From assembly GCA_038200385.1 (NCBI GenBank), contig JBBPYA010000080.1, forward strand, positions 1 through 44,145: a stretch of DNA of 44,145 nucleotides. Reading direction: 5' to 3'. Position numbers and translations under genes: made by a program. This document shows positions 32,958 through 40,387 of the stretch, one piece after another (the first letter of the stretch is position 1; every line of letters starts with the position of its first letter). The notes below the pieces were generated by a model. It was not told the origin of the DNA and made no database searches. It saw only the letters and a list, made by a program, of their open reading frames with translations. The DNA is from JBBPYA01 sp038200385. Lineage in GTDB: Bacteria > Actinomycetota > Actinomycetes > Mycobacteriales > Geodermatophilaceae.

Positions 32958-32990
32958 CCGGCCCCCGCCCCCGCCAGGGACGGGGGCCGG
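32958..32990 (+). terminator. Strong GC hairpin terminator after the PhoX-like gene
   Basis: CCGGCCCCCG (32958-32967) pairs perfectly with CGGGGGCCGG (32981-32990) over a 13-nt loop, 18 bp after the stop codon and before the menD promoter. There is no U-tract, which is common in actinobacteria. Confidence 0.65.
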
Positions 32991-33006
32991 CCGCGCGTGC
33001 CGGGTC

Positions 33007-33012
33007 GATAAT
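33007..33012 (+). promoter_or_regulatory. menD: Candidate -10 box for leaderless menD
   Basis: GATAAT stands 8 nt before GTG 33021 and no ribosome-binding site precedes that GTG. This supports transcription starting at or beside the start codon. Confidence 0.45.
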
Positions 33013-33020
33013 CTCCAGCA

Positions 33021-34757
33021 GTGAACCCGTCGACCGCGCTCGCCAGGGTGCTCGTCGACGAGTTGGTCCGCGGCGGCGTCCGCGACGCGGTCCTGTCACC
33101 CGGCTCCCGCTCCGCGCCGATCGCGCTGGCGCTGGTCGCGGATCCGCGGATCCGGTTGCACGTGCGGATCGACGAGCGCTCCGCCGGCTTCCTCGCGCTG
33201 GGCCTGGCCCTGGCCACGAACCGCGCCGTCGCGGTGGTCTGTACGTCGGGTACGGCTGCTGCCAACCTGCATCCCGCCGCCCTGGAGGCGTCGCACGCCG
33301 GGGTCCCGCTGGTCGTCCTGACCGCGGACCGGCCGCCGGAACTCCGCGGGATCGGTGCCAACCAGACCATCGACCAGATCGGCCTGTATGCCGCAGCCCC
33401 CCGGCTCGCCGTCGAGCTCGGTGTGCCGGAGCAGCGGGAGGGGCAGGTCCGGTACTGGCGCTCCACGATCGCCCGGGTGCTGGCGACGGCGACCAGGTCA
33501 GGGGACCCGGGCCCGGTCCACGTCAACGTCGCCTTCCGCGAGCCGCTGGTCCCCGACGGCGACCAGACCTGGCCGGAGTCCCTCGACTCGGATCGTCCAC
33601 AGTGGATGGAGGTCCCCACCGACACGGTCGCGCCCCCGGCGCTCCGGGACGTGCTCGGAGCCGACCCACCGGAGCGCGGCGCGGTCGTGGTCGGGCACGG
33701 GGCGGTGGACCCGGCGGCGGCGCGCAGGCTCGCCGAGACCCTCGGCTGGCCGGTGCTGTCCGAACCGACCGGCAACGCCCGCTCGGGCCCGAACGCCGTC
33801 GCGACGTACCCCCTGCTGCTCGCCGACCCGACCTTCGCCGCCGCGATGCGGGCAGAACTCGTCGTCGTGGTGGGCAAGCCCGGCCTGTCCCGCTCGTTGC
33901 TGGGCTGGCTGGCGACCGCCGGGCGACAGGTCGTGGTGGACCCGCGGCCGGCCTGGGCCGACCCCGTGCTCGCCGCGGGCCTCGTCCTGGCCGCCGTCCC
34001 CACCGCCGGGCCGGGGGGTCGCCCGGCGGCCGGGTCCCGATGCGGGTCGGCACCGGCCAGGACCTCGTCGGCCCAGGAGGGGCCGACCGGCTGGCTCGAC
34101 CGGTGGCACGCGGCCGACCTCGGAGCCCGGGCGACGGTGGACTCCGTACTCGACGCCGAGCAGGCGGTGACCGAGCCGCGGGTGGCGCGGGACCTGGTGG
34201 CCGCGCTGCCGCCCGGAGCCGCGCTGCTGCTCGGGTCCAGCAGACCGATCCGTGACGTGGAGGCCTACGCCAGGACGCGCGCGGACCTGGCTGTGTTCGG
34301 CAACCGCGGGGTGAGCGGGATCGACGGGCTGGTGTCCACCGCGGTAGGCATTGCGCTCGGCCACGACGGGCCGACGTACGCACTGCTCGGCGACCTGGCG
34401 TTCCTGCACGACCACGGCGGCCTGGTCCTCGGACCGGAGGAGCAACGCCCGGACCTCGTCCTGGTGGTCGTGGACAACGACGGCGGCGGCATCTTCTCCC
34501 TGCTCCCGCAGGCCGGCCAGCCCGGTTTCGAGCGGGTGTTCGGGACGCCGCACGGGCTCGACCTGCTCGCGGTCGCGCTGGCCACCGGCTGGCCCTGCAC
34601 CGTCGTGGAGGGACCCGGGGACCTGCCCGGCGCCCTGGCCGGCGCCGGCCCGCGGGTCGTGCTGATCCGTACCCGACGGGAGGACACCGCGGCGCTGCAC
34701 CGTCGCCTCCAGCAGGCGGTCAGCGCGGCCCTCGCCACCGGGTCTGCCCCGCGATGA
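33021..34757 (+). CDS. menD: 2-Succinyl-5-enolpyruvyl-6-hydroxy-3-cyclohexene-1-carboxylate synthase
   Basis: This 578-aa ThDP enzyme joins 2-oxoglutarate and isochorismate (SEPHCHC synthesis). It begins TALARVLVDELVRGGVRDAV and continues LSPGSRSAPIA, the catalytic Glu region RIDERSAGFLALGLA, DRPPELRGIGANQTIDQ, FGNRGVSGIDG and the ThDP/Mg motif GDLAFLHDHGGL with VVDNDGGGIFSLLPQ. A low-complexity stretch (around residues 335-360) lies between the middle and C-terminal domains. The start is GTG 33021, probably leaderless. It is separated from menF by hairpins and a decayed gene. Confidence 0.95.
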   Translation: MNPSTALARVLVDELVRGGVRDAVLSPGSRSAPIALALVADPRIRLHVRIDERSAGFLALGLALATNRAVAVVCTSGTAAANLHPAALEASHAGVPLVVLTADRPPELRGIGANQTIDQIGLYAAAPRLAVELGVPEQREGQVRYWRSTIARVLATATRSGDPGPVHVNVAFREPLVPDGDQTWPESLDSDRPQWMEVPTDTVAPPALRDVLGADPPERGAVVVGHGAVDPAAARRLAETLGWPVLSEPTGNARSGPNAVATYPLLLADPTFAAAMRAELVVVVGKPGLSRSLLGWLATAGRQVVVDPRPAWADPVLAAGLVLAAVPTAGPGGRPAAGSRCGSAPARTSSAQEGPTGWLDRWHAADLGARATVDSVLDAEQAVTEPRVARDLVAALPPGAALLLGSSRPIRDVEAYARTRADLAVFGNRGVSGIDGLVSTAVGIALGHDGPTYALLGDLAFLHDHGGLVLGPEEQRPDLVLVVVDNDGGGIFSLLPQAGQPGFERVFGTPHGLDLLAVALATGWPCTVVEGPGDLPGALAGAGPRVVLIRTRREDTAALHRRLQQAVSAALATGSAPR

Positions 34758-34777
34758 TCAGGTCACCTGATCATCGC
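34751..34777 (+). terminator. Perfect 13-bp inverted repeat on the menD stop codon
   Basis: GCGATGATCAGGT (34751-34763) and ACCTGATCATCGC (34765-34777) are perfect complements around one central C. The menD stop TGA (34755-34757) is inside the left arm. As RNA it folds into a strong hairpin; as DNA it is a near-perfect palindrome that could also be an operator. Confidence 0.6.
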
Positions 34778-34815
34778 GGTACCTCGCGGGTGGTCAGCCG
34801 CCCGCGAGGTACCGC
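34776..34815 (+). terminator. Second strong hairpin immediately after the menD palindrome
   Basis: GCGGTACCTCGCGGG (34776-34790) pairs perfectly with CCCGCGAGGTACCGC (34801-34815), a 15-bp stem with a 10-nt loop. It shares two bases with the preceding inverted repeat, so the two structures are tandem or mutually exclusive. A tandem terminator is likely. Confidence 0.65.
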
Positions 34816-34921
34816 CAGCGGGAGAGAGGATGCGGTACGCCGACAGCGGGGCGGCCCCGCCGCCCTGGCCGGCCGCAGCGCCGCTGCGCTCAGAACAGCT
34901 GCAATGATCCACTCCGAGAAG

Positions 34922-35399
34922 GCGATGACGCTACGGCGACCCGACGGGCTGTCGGCCTGACTGCGGCTCGACAACACCGGGACGCCGGACATCACGTTCG
35001 ATCGGATCACTCTCACCACATCCCAGGGGGACATGCTGTGCCGCGGCACCTACCAGGAGCGTCCGGCGCTGCCGTTCGATCGGTGCCGGGCGACGCAGAT
35101 CTGGCCGGTGGACACGACCGACGGATCTCCGCTCGTGTCGCGGTGGGCTTGTGGCCGAGCGCCTTCCAGCTCGATCCGAGCGATCTACTGCCGTGCGTGG
35201 GTACCGGCTTCCGCCGGGCGGTGAGGTGACGCTCGTTTTCGTCGCCGACGTGGATCGGACCGGCCGCTGGTTGTGGGACGAGTTCGTTGTCGACTGCACC
35301 TAGCAGGGTCACAAGTACCGGGAGTCCGTCGACAATGCGCTCCTGATCTGCCCGCCGTCGGACTTCCTGGCGTCCCAGGATCCCTGCTATGACCACTGA
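34922..35399 (+). pseudogene. Decayed gene of unknown family between menD and menF
   Basis: Protein-like sequence continues across three frames. Frame 1 starts near ATG 34922 (MTLRRPDGLSA, TGA at 34958) and resumes with LRLDNTGTPDITFDRITLTT, then CRGTYQERPALPFDRC and QIWPVDTTDG. It passes to VGLWPSAFQLDPSDLLP in a second frame, then YRLPPGGEVTLVFVADVDR and WLWDEFVVDCT in a third, where TAG 35301 is followed in frame by HKYRESVDNALLICPP and CYDH to TGA 35397-35399. Two frameshifts and two internal stops are needed. I recognise no family. The composition is slightly less GC-rich than the neighbours. The rest of 34816-35459 shows no gene. Confidence 0.55.
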
Positions 35400-35459
35400 G
35401 GGAGTGGACGCCGAGGTCCGCTGATCCCCCCGGTGAGCAACTGCTGTGTTGGGGTCGGG

Positions 35460-36686
35460 TCAGAGGCCTTCGAGGGCGTCGCGGATCGTGACGAGCTTGG
35501 TCAGCGATTCGGCCAGCTCGGCGTCCGGGTCGGACCCGGCGACGATCCCGCAGCCGGCGACCAGCCGGACCTGGTTGCCGTCGACGGTGGCGCAGCGCAG
35601 CGCGATCCCCCAGTCGCCGTCGCCGCGGGCGTCCATCCAGCCGACCGGGCCGGCGTAGCGGCCGCGATCCATGGCCTCCAGCTGGGGTATCAGGTCCAGC
35701 GCGATGTCGGTGGGAGTGCCGCAGACGGCCGCCGTCGGGTGCAGTGCCTCGACCAGGGTCAGCACCGGCACGTCTGCGGACAGCCGGCCGGTGACGCGGG
35801 TGGCCAGGTGGGCCAGGGTCGCCAGCCGCAGCACCTCGGGGCTCTCCGGCGCGCCCAGCTCGCGACAGTACGGCGACAGCGCCTCGGCCACCGAGCGGAC
35901 GGCGTAGCGGTGTTCCTCCTGGTCCTTGCTGCTGTCGAGGAGTCCGGCGACCAGCCGGTCGTCCTCGCCGTTGCGGCCGCGCCGGACGGTACCGGCCAGC
36001 ACCCGGGAGGTGACCGTGCGGCCGCGCCGGCTGATCAGCAGCTCAGGAGTGGCGCCGACCAGGCCGTCGACGGCGAAGCTCCAGCAGTCCGGGTAGCGCG
36101 CGGCCAGTCGCTGCAGCAGGAAGCGTTGATCGACCGGTGGGCTCGTGCGGGCCAGCACGTCGCGGGCCAGCACGACCTTGCGCAGTTCACCGGCCTGGAT
36201 CCGGCCGACAGCGGCGGCCACGGCGTGGCACCAGTCGGCCTGGCTCAGCGCGCCGTCGGCGTACGCGATCGTGTCCGGACCGGTCGGCGTCGAGGGCTTC
36301 GGCACCTCGGCCGGTCCGCCCAGGGTGGTCAGCCAGCACCGGCCGTCCCGGCGTCCGAGCACGGTCCGGGGGGCCACGAACACCGACCGGGCGGCCCGCC
36401 GGTCGAAGGCGGCGCTGCCGAAGCACAACGGGCCCGTCCCCGGCAGCCGAACCCGATCGTCGACGACCATCGAGGCGCACAGCTCGGTCCACCACCGGGC
36501 GGCCTGCGCGAAGGTGTCCGGGCCGGTGATGTCCAGCCGGGCCACCTCGCCCCAACCGACGACGCCCTCGCCGTCGTGGACCCAGGCCAGCGGGTCTTCG
36601 CCGGGCAGCCGGGTGAGCAGCGGGCCGGGGTCGTCGACCTGCACCGTTCGCACGGCGAGGGGCGGGGCGCTGACGGCCAGACTCAC
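35460..36686 (-). CDS. menF: Isochorismate synthase (menaquinone-specific)
   Basis: This 408-aa chorismate-binding enzyme converts chorismate to isochorismate, the entry of the menaquinone pathway. The conserved C-terminal half reads GRIQAGELRKVVLARDV, FAVDGLVGATPELLISR, VTSRVLAGTVRRG, SSKDQEEHRYAVRSVAEAL, HLATRVTGRL, LTLVEALHPTAAVCGTP and YAGPVGWMDARGDGDWGIALR. I prefer menaquinone over siderophore use because it lies among men genes. GTG 36686 is chosen: TACGCT ends 6 nt before it and no RBS is seen, which suggests a leaderless transcript. Confidence 0.93.
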   Translation of the reverse strand: MSLAVSAPPLAVRTVQVDDPGPLLTRLPGEDPLAWVHDGEGVVGWGEVARLDITGPDTFAQAARWWTELCASMVVDDRVRLPGTGPLCFGSAAFDRRAARSVFVAPRTVLGRRDGRCWLTTLGGPAEVPKPSTPTGPDTIAYADGALSQADWCHAVAAAVGRIQAGELRKVVLARDVLARTSPPVDQRFLLQRLAARYPDCWSFAVDGLVGATPELLISRRGRTVTSRVLAGTVRRGRNGEDDRLVAGLLDSSKDQEEHRYAVRSVAEALSPYCRELGAPESPEVLRLATLAHLATRVTGRLSADVPVLTLVEALHPTAAVCGTPTDIALDLIPQLEAMDRGRYAGPVGWMDARGDGDWGIALRCATVDGNQVRLVAGCGIVAGSDPDAELAESLTKLVTIRDALEGL

Positions 36687-36692
36687 CGGTCC

Positions 36693-36698
36693 AGCGTA
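36693..36698 (-). promoter_or_regulatory. menF: Candidate -10 box for leaderless menF
   Basis: On the minus strand TACGCT is followed by 6 nt and then GTG 36686. No Shine-Dalgarno sequence is present. Confidence 0.4.
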
Positions 36699-36792
36699 CG
36701 GACCGCACTCCTTCGCCGGGCGCCCAGTGCGCGTGACGGTCATCGCTGCAGGGAGCCCGTCTCGCGGGCTGGTCAGCTGAGAGGATGGTCGG

Positions 36793-37509
36793 GTGGGTGG
36801 TCACCGGGCATCGCTGGACAAGGCCCCCGCCGAGGTGGCCGCCATGTTCGACGGGGTGGCCCGGCGCTACGACCTCACCAACACCGTGCTGTCCGGCGGC
36901 CGGGACCGGCACTGGCGGCGGGTCACCCGGGCCGCCCTCGAGCTGGCCGCCGGCCAGATCGTCCTCGATGTCGCGGCCGGCACTGCGGTCTCGACGGTGG
37001 AACTGGCCCGCAGCGGCGCCACGTGCGTGGCCGGCGACTTCTCCCTGGGCATGCTGCGGGCCGGGCGCGGTCTGGGCGTCCCGCTGGTCGCCGCCGACGC
37101 GCTGCGGCTGCCCTTCGCCGATGGCAGTTTCGACGCGGTCACCATCTCCTTCGGGTTGCGCAACGTCGCCGATGTCGAACGGGCCCTGACCGAGCTGTCC
37201 CGGGTCACCAGACCGGGCGGGCGACTCGCGGTGTGCGAGTTCAGCCGGCCGACCTGGGCGCCGTTCCGGAACGTGTACGTCGAGTACCTGATGCGGGCGC
37301 TGCCCGCGGTGGCCACCGCCGTGAGCAGCAACCCGGACGCCTACGTCTACCTCGCCGAGTCGATCCGGGCCTGGCCGGACCAGGCCGCGCTCGCGGCGCG
37401 GATCGGGGCCGCCGGCTGGCAGGACGTGCAGTGGCGCAACCTGACCGGCGGCATCGTCGCGGTGCACCGGGCGGTCAAGCCTCCCGGGGCCGAGCGCCGT
37501 CCTGAGTAG
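36793..37509 (+). CDS. menG: Demethylmenaquinone methyltransferase (UbiE/MenG)
   Basis: This 238-aa class I methyltransferase catalyses the last step of menaquinone synthesis. VAAMFDGVARRYDLTNTVLSGG is the UbiE N-terminal signature. QIVLDVAAGTAVSTVELAR is motif I with VAAGTA where most members have GTG. DAVTISFGLRNV and LTELSRVTRPGGRLAVCEFSRP follow, and SSNPDAYVYLAESIRAWPDQ is the UbiE C-terminal signature. GTG 36793 is the start, 106 bp divergent from menF. Confidence 0.94.
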   Translation: MGGHRASLDKAPAEVAAMFDGVARRYDLTNTVLSGGRDRHWRRVTRAALELAAGQIVLDVAAGTAVSTVELARSGATCVAGDFSLGMLRAGRGLGVPLVAADALRLPFADGSFDAVTISFGLRNVADVERALTELSRVTRPGGRLAVCEFSRPTWAPFRNVYVEYLMRALPAVATAVSSNPDAYVYLAESIRAWPDQAALAARIGAAGWQDVQWRNLTGGIVAVHRAVKPPGAERRPE

Positions 37510-37565
37510 CGTTCGTCGTACTGCTAGACGGCCGGAGGACCGGCCACTGTGCGAAAGGGCGTGGC

Positions 37566-37886
37566 GTGGTGAAATTCATGGACAAGCTCAAGGGCCTGAC
37601 CAAGGGCCGGGAGGGGCAGATCTCGCAGGGCGTGGGCAAGGCCGCGGACTTCATCAACAAGCAGACCAAGGGCAAGTACTCCAGCCAGATCCGCAGCGCG
37701 GAGACCAACGTCGACGAGGTGCTGGAGACCGACCAGGCCGGTCCGGCGGCGAGCAATGCGCCGCCCCCGGCTGCAAGCACCCCGCCGCCGCCCCCGGCTG
37801 CGAGCACTCCCCCGCCAGCCCCCTCGGCAGGCCCCCCGCCGGCCTCCGCCGAGCCTCCGGCTGACCCGGGGCGCCCGACCGGCTGA
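37566..37886 (+). CDS. MT0933-type antitoxin-like protein with Pro-rich tail
   Basis: This 106-aa protein has an N-terminal half, MDKLKGLTKGREGQISQGVG then KAADFINKQTKGKYSSQI and ETNVDEVL, that matches the MT0933/Rv0909-type antitoxin family (CsbD-like helical repeats with GKYxxxI). The C-terminal half (60-106) is a Pro/Ala/Ser tail built of PPPAAST-like repeats. No toxin gene is adjacent, so the antitoxin role is doubtful here; many actinobacterial members are orphans. Possible starts are GTG 37566, GTG 37569 and ATG 37578; GAAAGGG lies 7 nt before the first. Confidence 0.75.
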   Translation: MVKFMDKLKGLTKGREGQISQGVGKAADFINKQTKGKYSSQIRSAETNVDEVLETDQAGPAASNAPPPAASTPPPPPAASTPPPAPSAGPPPASAEPPADPGRPTG

Positions 37887-37960
37887 GCGACAGACAGTCG
37901 GCGCTGCACCAGGCACCGCGAGTAGCCGGACTGGGCTCGCACCCGTCTGCCGCAGCGGCC

Positions 37961-37994
37961 TACACTGGCGGAGACATCGTGAAATCCTTCACAA
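37961..37994 (+). promoter_or_regulatory. Promoter with Rex operator upstream of menJ-nuo
   Basis: TACACT (37961-37966) is a good -10. Just downstream, TCGTGAAATCCTTCACAA (37977-37994) matches the Rex consensus TTGTGAA-N4-TTCACAA at 13 of 14 defined positions. The operator would cover the first transcribed bases, an effective repression position. The next genes are the menJ-like reductase and nuoA-F. Confidence 0.78.
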
Positions 37995-38015
37995 GCAGGT
38001 GAACGGACCCTCCGC

Positions 38016-38099
38016 ATGAGCGAGCGCAGCGAGCGAATCGTGTTCATCATGCCGTTCTCGCGGAGCGGGTCACCGGCCGAAGGACGGTGCGCGGCATGA
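38016..38099 (+). CDS. 27-codon upstream ORF coupled to the menJ-like gene
   Basis: ATG 38016 opens a 27-codon frame starting MSERSERIVFIMPFSRSG that stops at TGA 38097-38099, overlapping the ATG 38096 of the reductase (ATGA). It lies 21 bp after the Rex site, and its start codon region GCATGAGCGAGCGCAGCGAG is repeated at the reductase start. It could be a translated leader that couples ribosomes into the operon, or a by-product of a duplicated start segment. No family is recognisable. Confidence 0.35.
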   Translation: MSERSERIVFIMPFSRSGSPAEGRCAA

Positions 38100-39370
38100 G
38101 CGAGCGCAGCGAGGACGCCGACGTGATCGTCGTCGGCGCCGGCCCGGGCGGAGCCACCGCCGCGCACTACCTGGCCCAGGCGGGGCTGGACGTGCTGCTG
38201 CTGGAGAAGTCCACGTTCCCGCGGGACAAGGTGTGCGGCGACGGCCTCACCCCCCGCTCGGTCAAGAGCCTGATCTCACTCGGCATCGACACCAGCACCG
38301 AGGCCGGCTGGCTGCGGAACAAGGGCCTGCGGGTAATCGCCGGCGGGCACCGGCTCGAACTTGCCTGGCCCGAACTCGCCTCCTGGCCGGACTACGGCCT
38401 GGTCCGCCCGCGGGCCGACCTGGACAGCCTGATCGCCCGGCAGGCGCAGAAGTCCGGCGCCCGGCTGCAGGAGCAGACCCAGGTGATCGCGCCGGAGCTG
38501 GATGTCGCCGGCCGGGTGGCCGGAGTGCAGGCCAAAGTCGGCCCGGACCGGGAGCCGCGCACCTACCGGGCGCCGCTGGTCATCGGCGCCGACGGCGTGA
38601 GCGGGCGGCTCGCGGTGTCCCTGGGCCTGACCAAGCGCGAGGACCGGCCGATGGGGGTCGCGGTACGCCGGTACTACACCTCTCCGCGCACCAACGACGA
38701 CCACCTCGAGTCCTGGCTGGAACTCTGGGACGGCACCGGCCCGGAACGCCGGCTGCTGCCGGGGTACGGCTGGATCTTCGGGCTGGGCGACGGCACCAGC
38801 AACGTCGGGCTGGGCATCCTGAACTCCAGCGCCGCCTTCCAGAGCGTCGACTACCGGACATTGCTGACGACCTGGCTGGCCGGACTGCCCGCGGAGTGGG
38901 GTTTTCAGGAGGACCAGGCCACCGGCCCGGTCCGCGGCGGCGGCCTGCCGATGGGCTTCAACCGGACGCCGCACTACACAAGGGGTCTGCTGCTCGTCGG
39001 GGACGCCGGCGGGGCGGTCAACCCGTTCAACGGCGAGGGCATCGCCTACGCCATGGAGACCGCGAAGCTGGCCGCCGACCATGTGGTCCACGCGCTGGCC
39101 CGCCCGCCCGGCCCGGCCCGGGAGGCGGCCCTGCGGGGCTACCTGGACTCGCTGCGGGAGGGCTACGGCGGGTACTACCGGCTCGGCAAGATCTTCGTCG
39201 GTCTGATCGGCAACCCCGCGGTGATGAAGCTGGCCACCCAGCGCGGGCTGTCGCACCCGACCCTGATGCGCTTCGTGCTCAAGCTGCTGGCCAATCTCAC
39301 CGACCCGCACGGCGGGGACGCCATGGACCGGATCATCAACGGTCTGACGAAACTGGCCCCCGCGGTCTGA
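38096..39370 (+). CDS. menJ: Geranylgeranyl reductase family flavoprotein, MenJ-like menaquinone reductase
   Basis: This 424-aa FAD enzyme has VIVVGAGPGGATAAHYLAQA (dinucleotide fold), KVCGDGLTPRSV (conserved Cys motif), RPRADLDSLIARQA, VIGADGVSGRLA, LLPGYGWIFGLGDG and LLLVGDAGGAVNPFNGEG (FAD-ribose motif). It is very similar to what I recall of M. tuberculosis MenJ (Rv0561c), which saturates one isoprene unit of menaquinone-9. It is close to menG and directly before nuoA, the order known in Streptomyces. ATG 38096 starts MSERSED; GTG 38087 is three codons upstream. It is probably co-transcribed with nuo under Rex. Confidence 0.88.
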   Translation: MSERSEDADVIVVGAGPGGATAAHYLAQAGLDVLLLEKSTFPRDKVCGDGLTPRSVKSLISLGIDTSTEAGWLRNKGLRVIAGGHRLELAWPELASWPDYGLVRPRADLDSLIARQAQKSGARLQEQTQVIAPELDVAGRVAGVQAKVGPDREPRTYRAPLVIGADGVSGRLAVSLGLTKREDRPMGVAVRRYYTSPRTNDDHLESWLELWDGTGPERRLLPGYGWIFGLGDGTSNVGLGILNSSAAFQSVDYRTLLTTWLAGLPAEWGFQEDQATGPVRGGGLPMGFNRTPHYTRGLLLVGDAGGAVNPFNGEGIAYAMETAKLAADHVVHALARPPGPAREAALRGYLDSLREGYGGYYRLGKIFVGLIGNPAVMKLATQRGLSHPTLMRFVLKLLANLTDPHGGDAMDRIINGLTKLAPAV

Positions 39371-39425
39371 GATGGGCCACCGCATAGAGTGCAGTCGCTC
39401 GGTGACCGCGAGAGGGGATTAGACC

Positions 39426-39788
39426 GTGCTGTCGCAGTACATCCCTATCGTCGCGCTGTTCGTCCTCGCCGCCGGGTTCGCGGTCTTCTCGGTGGCCATC
39501 GCACCGTTCGTCGGGCCGCGTCGGTACAACCGGGCCAAGCTCGACGCGTACGAGTGCGGCATCGAGCCGGTCCACCAGCCGTTGGGCGCCGGCCGGTTCC
39601 CGGTGAAGTACTACCTGACCGCCATGCTGTTCATCGTCTTCGACATCGAGATCATCTTCCTGTATCCGTGGGCCGTGGCGAACAACTCGCTGGGCATCTT
39701 CGGGTTGGTGGAGATGGTCCTGTTCATCGCCACGGTCTTCGTCGCCTACGCCTACGTCTGGCGGCGCGGAGGCTTGGAATGGGACTGA
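39426..39788 (+). CDS. nuoA: NADH-quinone oxidoreductase subunit A
   Basis: This 120-aa subunit has three membrane helices. YNRAKLDAYECGIEPVHQP carries the quinone-pocket loop with its conserved Cys. FPVKYYLTAMLFIVFDIEIIFLYPWAV is the typical second helix with the Asp-x-Glu pair. The GTG start at 39426 follows AGAGGGG. It is the first nuo gene, 55 bp after the menJ-like gene, so the operon probably begins further upstream. Confidence 0.96.
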   Translation: MLSQYIPIVALFVLAAGFAVFSVAIAPFVGPRRYNRAKLDAYECGIEPVHQPLGAGRFPVKYYLTAMLFIVFDIEIIFLYPWAVANNSLGIFGLVEMVLFIATVFVAYAYVWRRGGLEWD

Positions 39789-39844
39789 CGACGACGGCGT
39801 CGGAGCAAGGCTGATCCGGTGGGTACAGGGAGGGGAACGACCTC

Positions 39845-40387
39845 ATGGGCATAGAGGAGAAGGTCCCGTCGGGGATCCTGCTGACGAGCGTGGAGAAGCT
39901 GGTCAACTGGAGCCGCAAGTCTTCGCTGTGGCCGGCGACCTTCGGGCTGGCGTGCTGCGCGATCGAGATGATGGCCAGCGGCGCCGGCCGGTACGACCTG
40001 GCGCGCTTCGGCATGGAGGTCTTCCGGGCCTCTCCCCGGCAGGCCGACCTGATGATCGTGGCCGGCCGGGTCAGCCAGAAGATGGCTCCCGTCGTACGGC
40101 AGATCTACGACCAGATGCCCGAGCCCCGCTGGGTGCTCGCGATGGGGGTCTGCTCGTCCTCCGGCGGCATGTTCAACAACTACGCGATCGTGCAGGGCGT
40201 GGACCACATCGTGCCGGTCGACATGTACCTGCCGGGCTGCCCGCCCCGGCCGGAGATGCTCATCGACGCCATCCTGAAACTGCACTACAAGATCTCCCAC
40301 GAGCCGTTGGGTGCCAGGCGGGCCAAGCAGATCGCCGGACGGGAGCCTTTGGAGCTCGTGGCCTCCTCGCAGCGGTTCGCCAAGTGA
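39845..40387 (+). CDS. nuoB: NADH-quinone oxidoreductase subunit B
   Basis: This 180-aa peripheral-arm subunit carries cluster N2. The four ligands are the vicinal cysteines in GLACCAIEMM, the Cys in MGVCSSSGGMF and the Cys in LPGCPPRPE. N2 passes electrons to menaquinone. ATG 39845 is preceded by AGGGAGG-like purines. It overlaps nuoC (GTGA). Confidence 0.97.
   Translation: MGIEEKVPSGILLTSVEKLVNWSRKSSLWPATFGLACCAIEMMASGAGRYDLARFGMEVFRASPRQADLMIVAGRVSQKMAPVVRQIYDQMPEPRWVLAMGVCSSSGGMFNNYAIVQGVDHIVPVDMYLPGCPPRPEMLIDAILKLHYKISHEPLGARRAKQIAGREPLELVASSQRFAK

Noticed and set aside
35033..35229. Two short ORFs of about 63 codons as separate genes
   Set aside because: They are overlapping pieces of one decayed gene; neither has a ribosome site or a complete domain.
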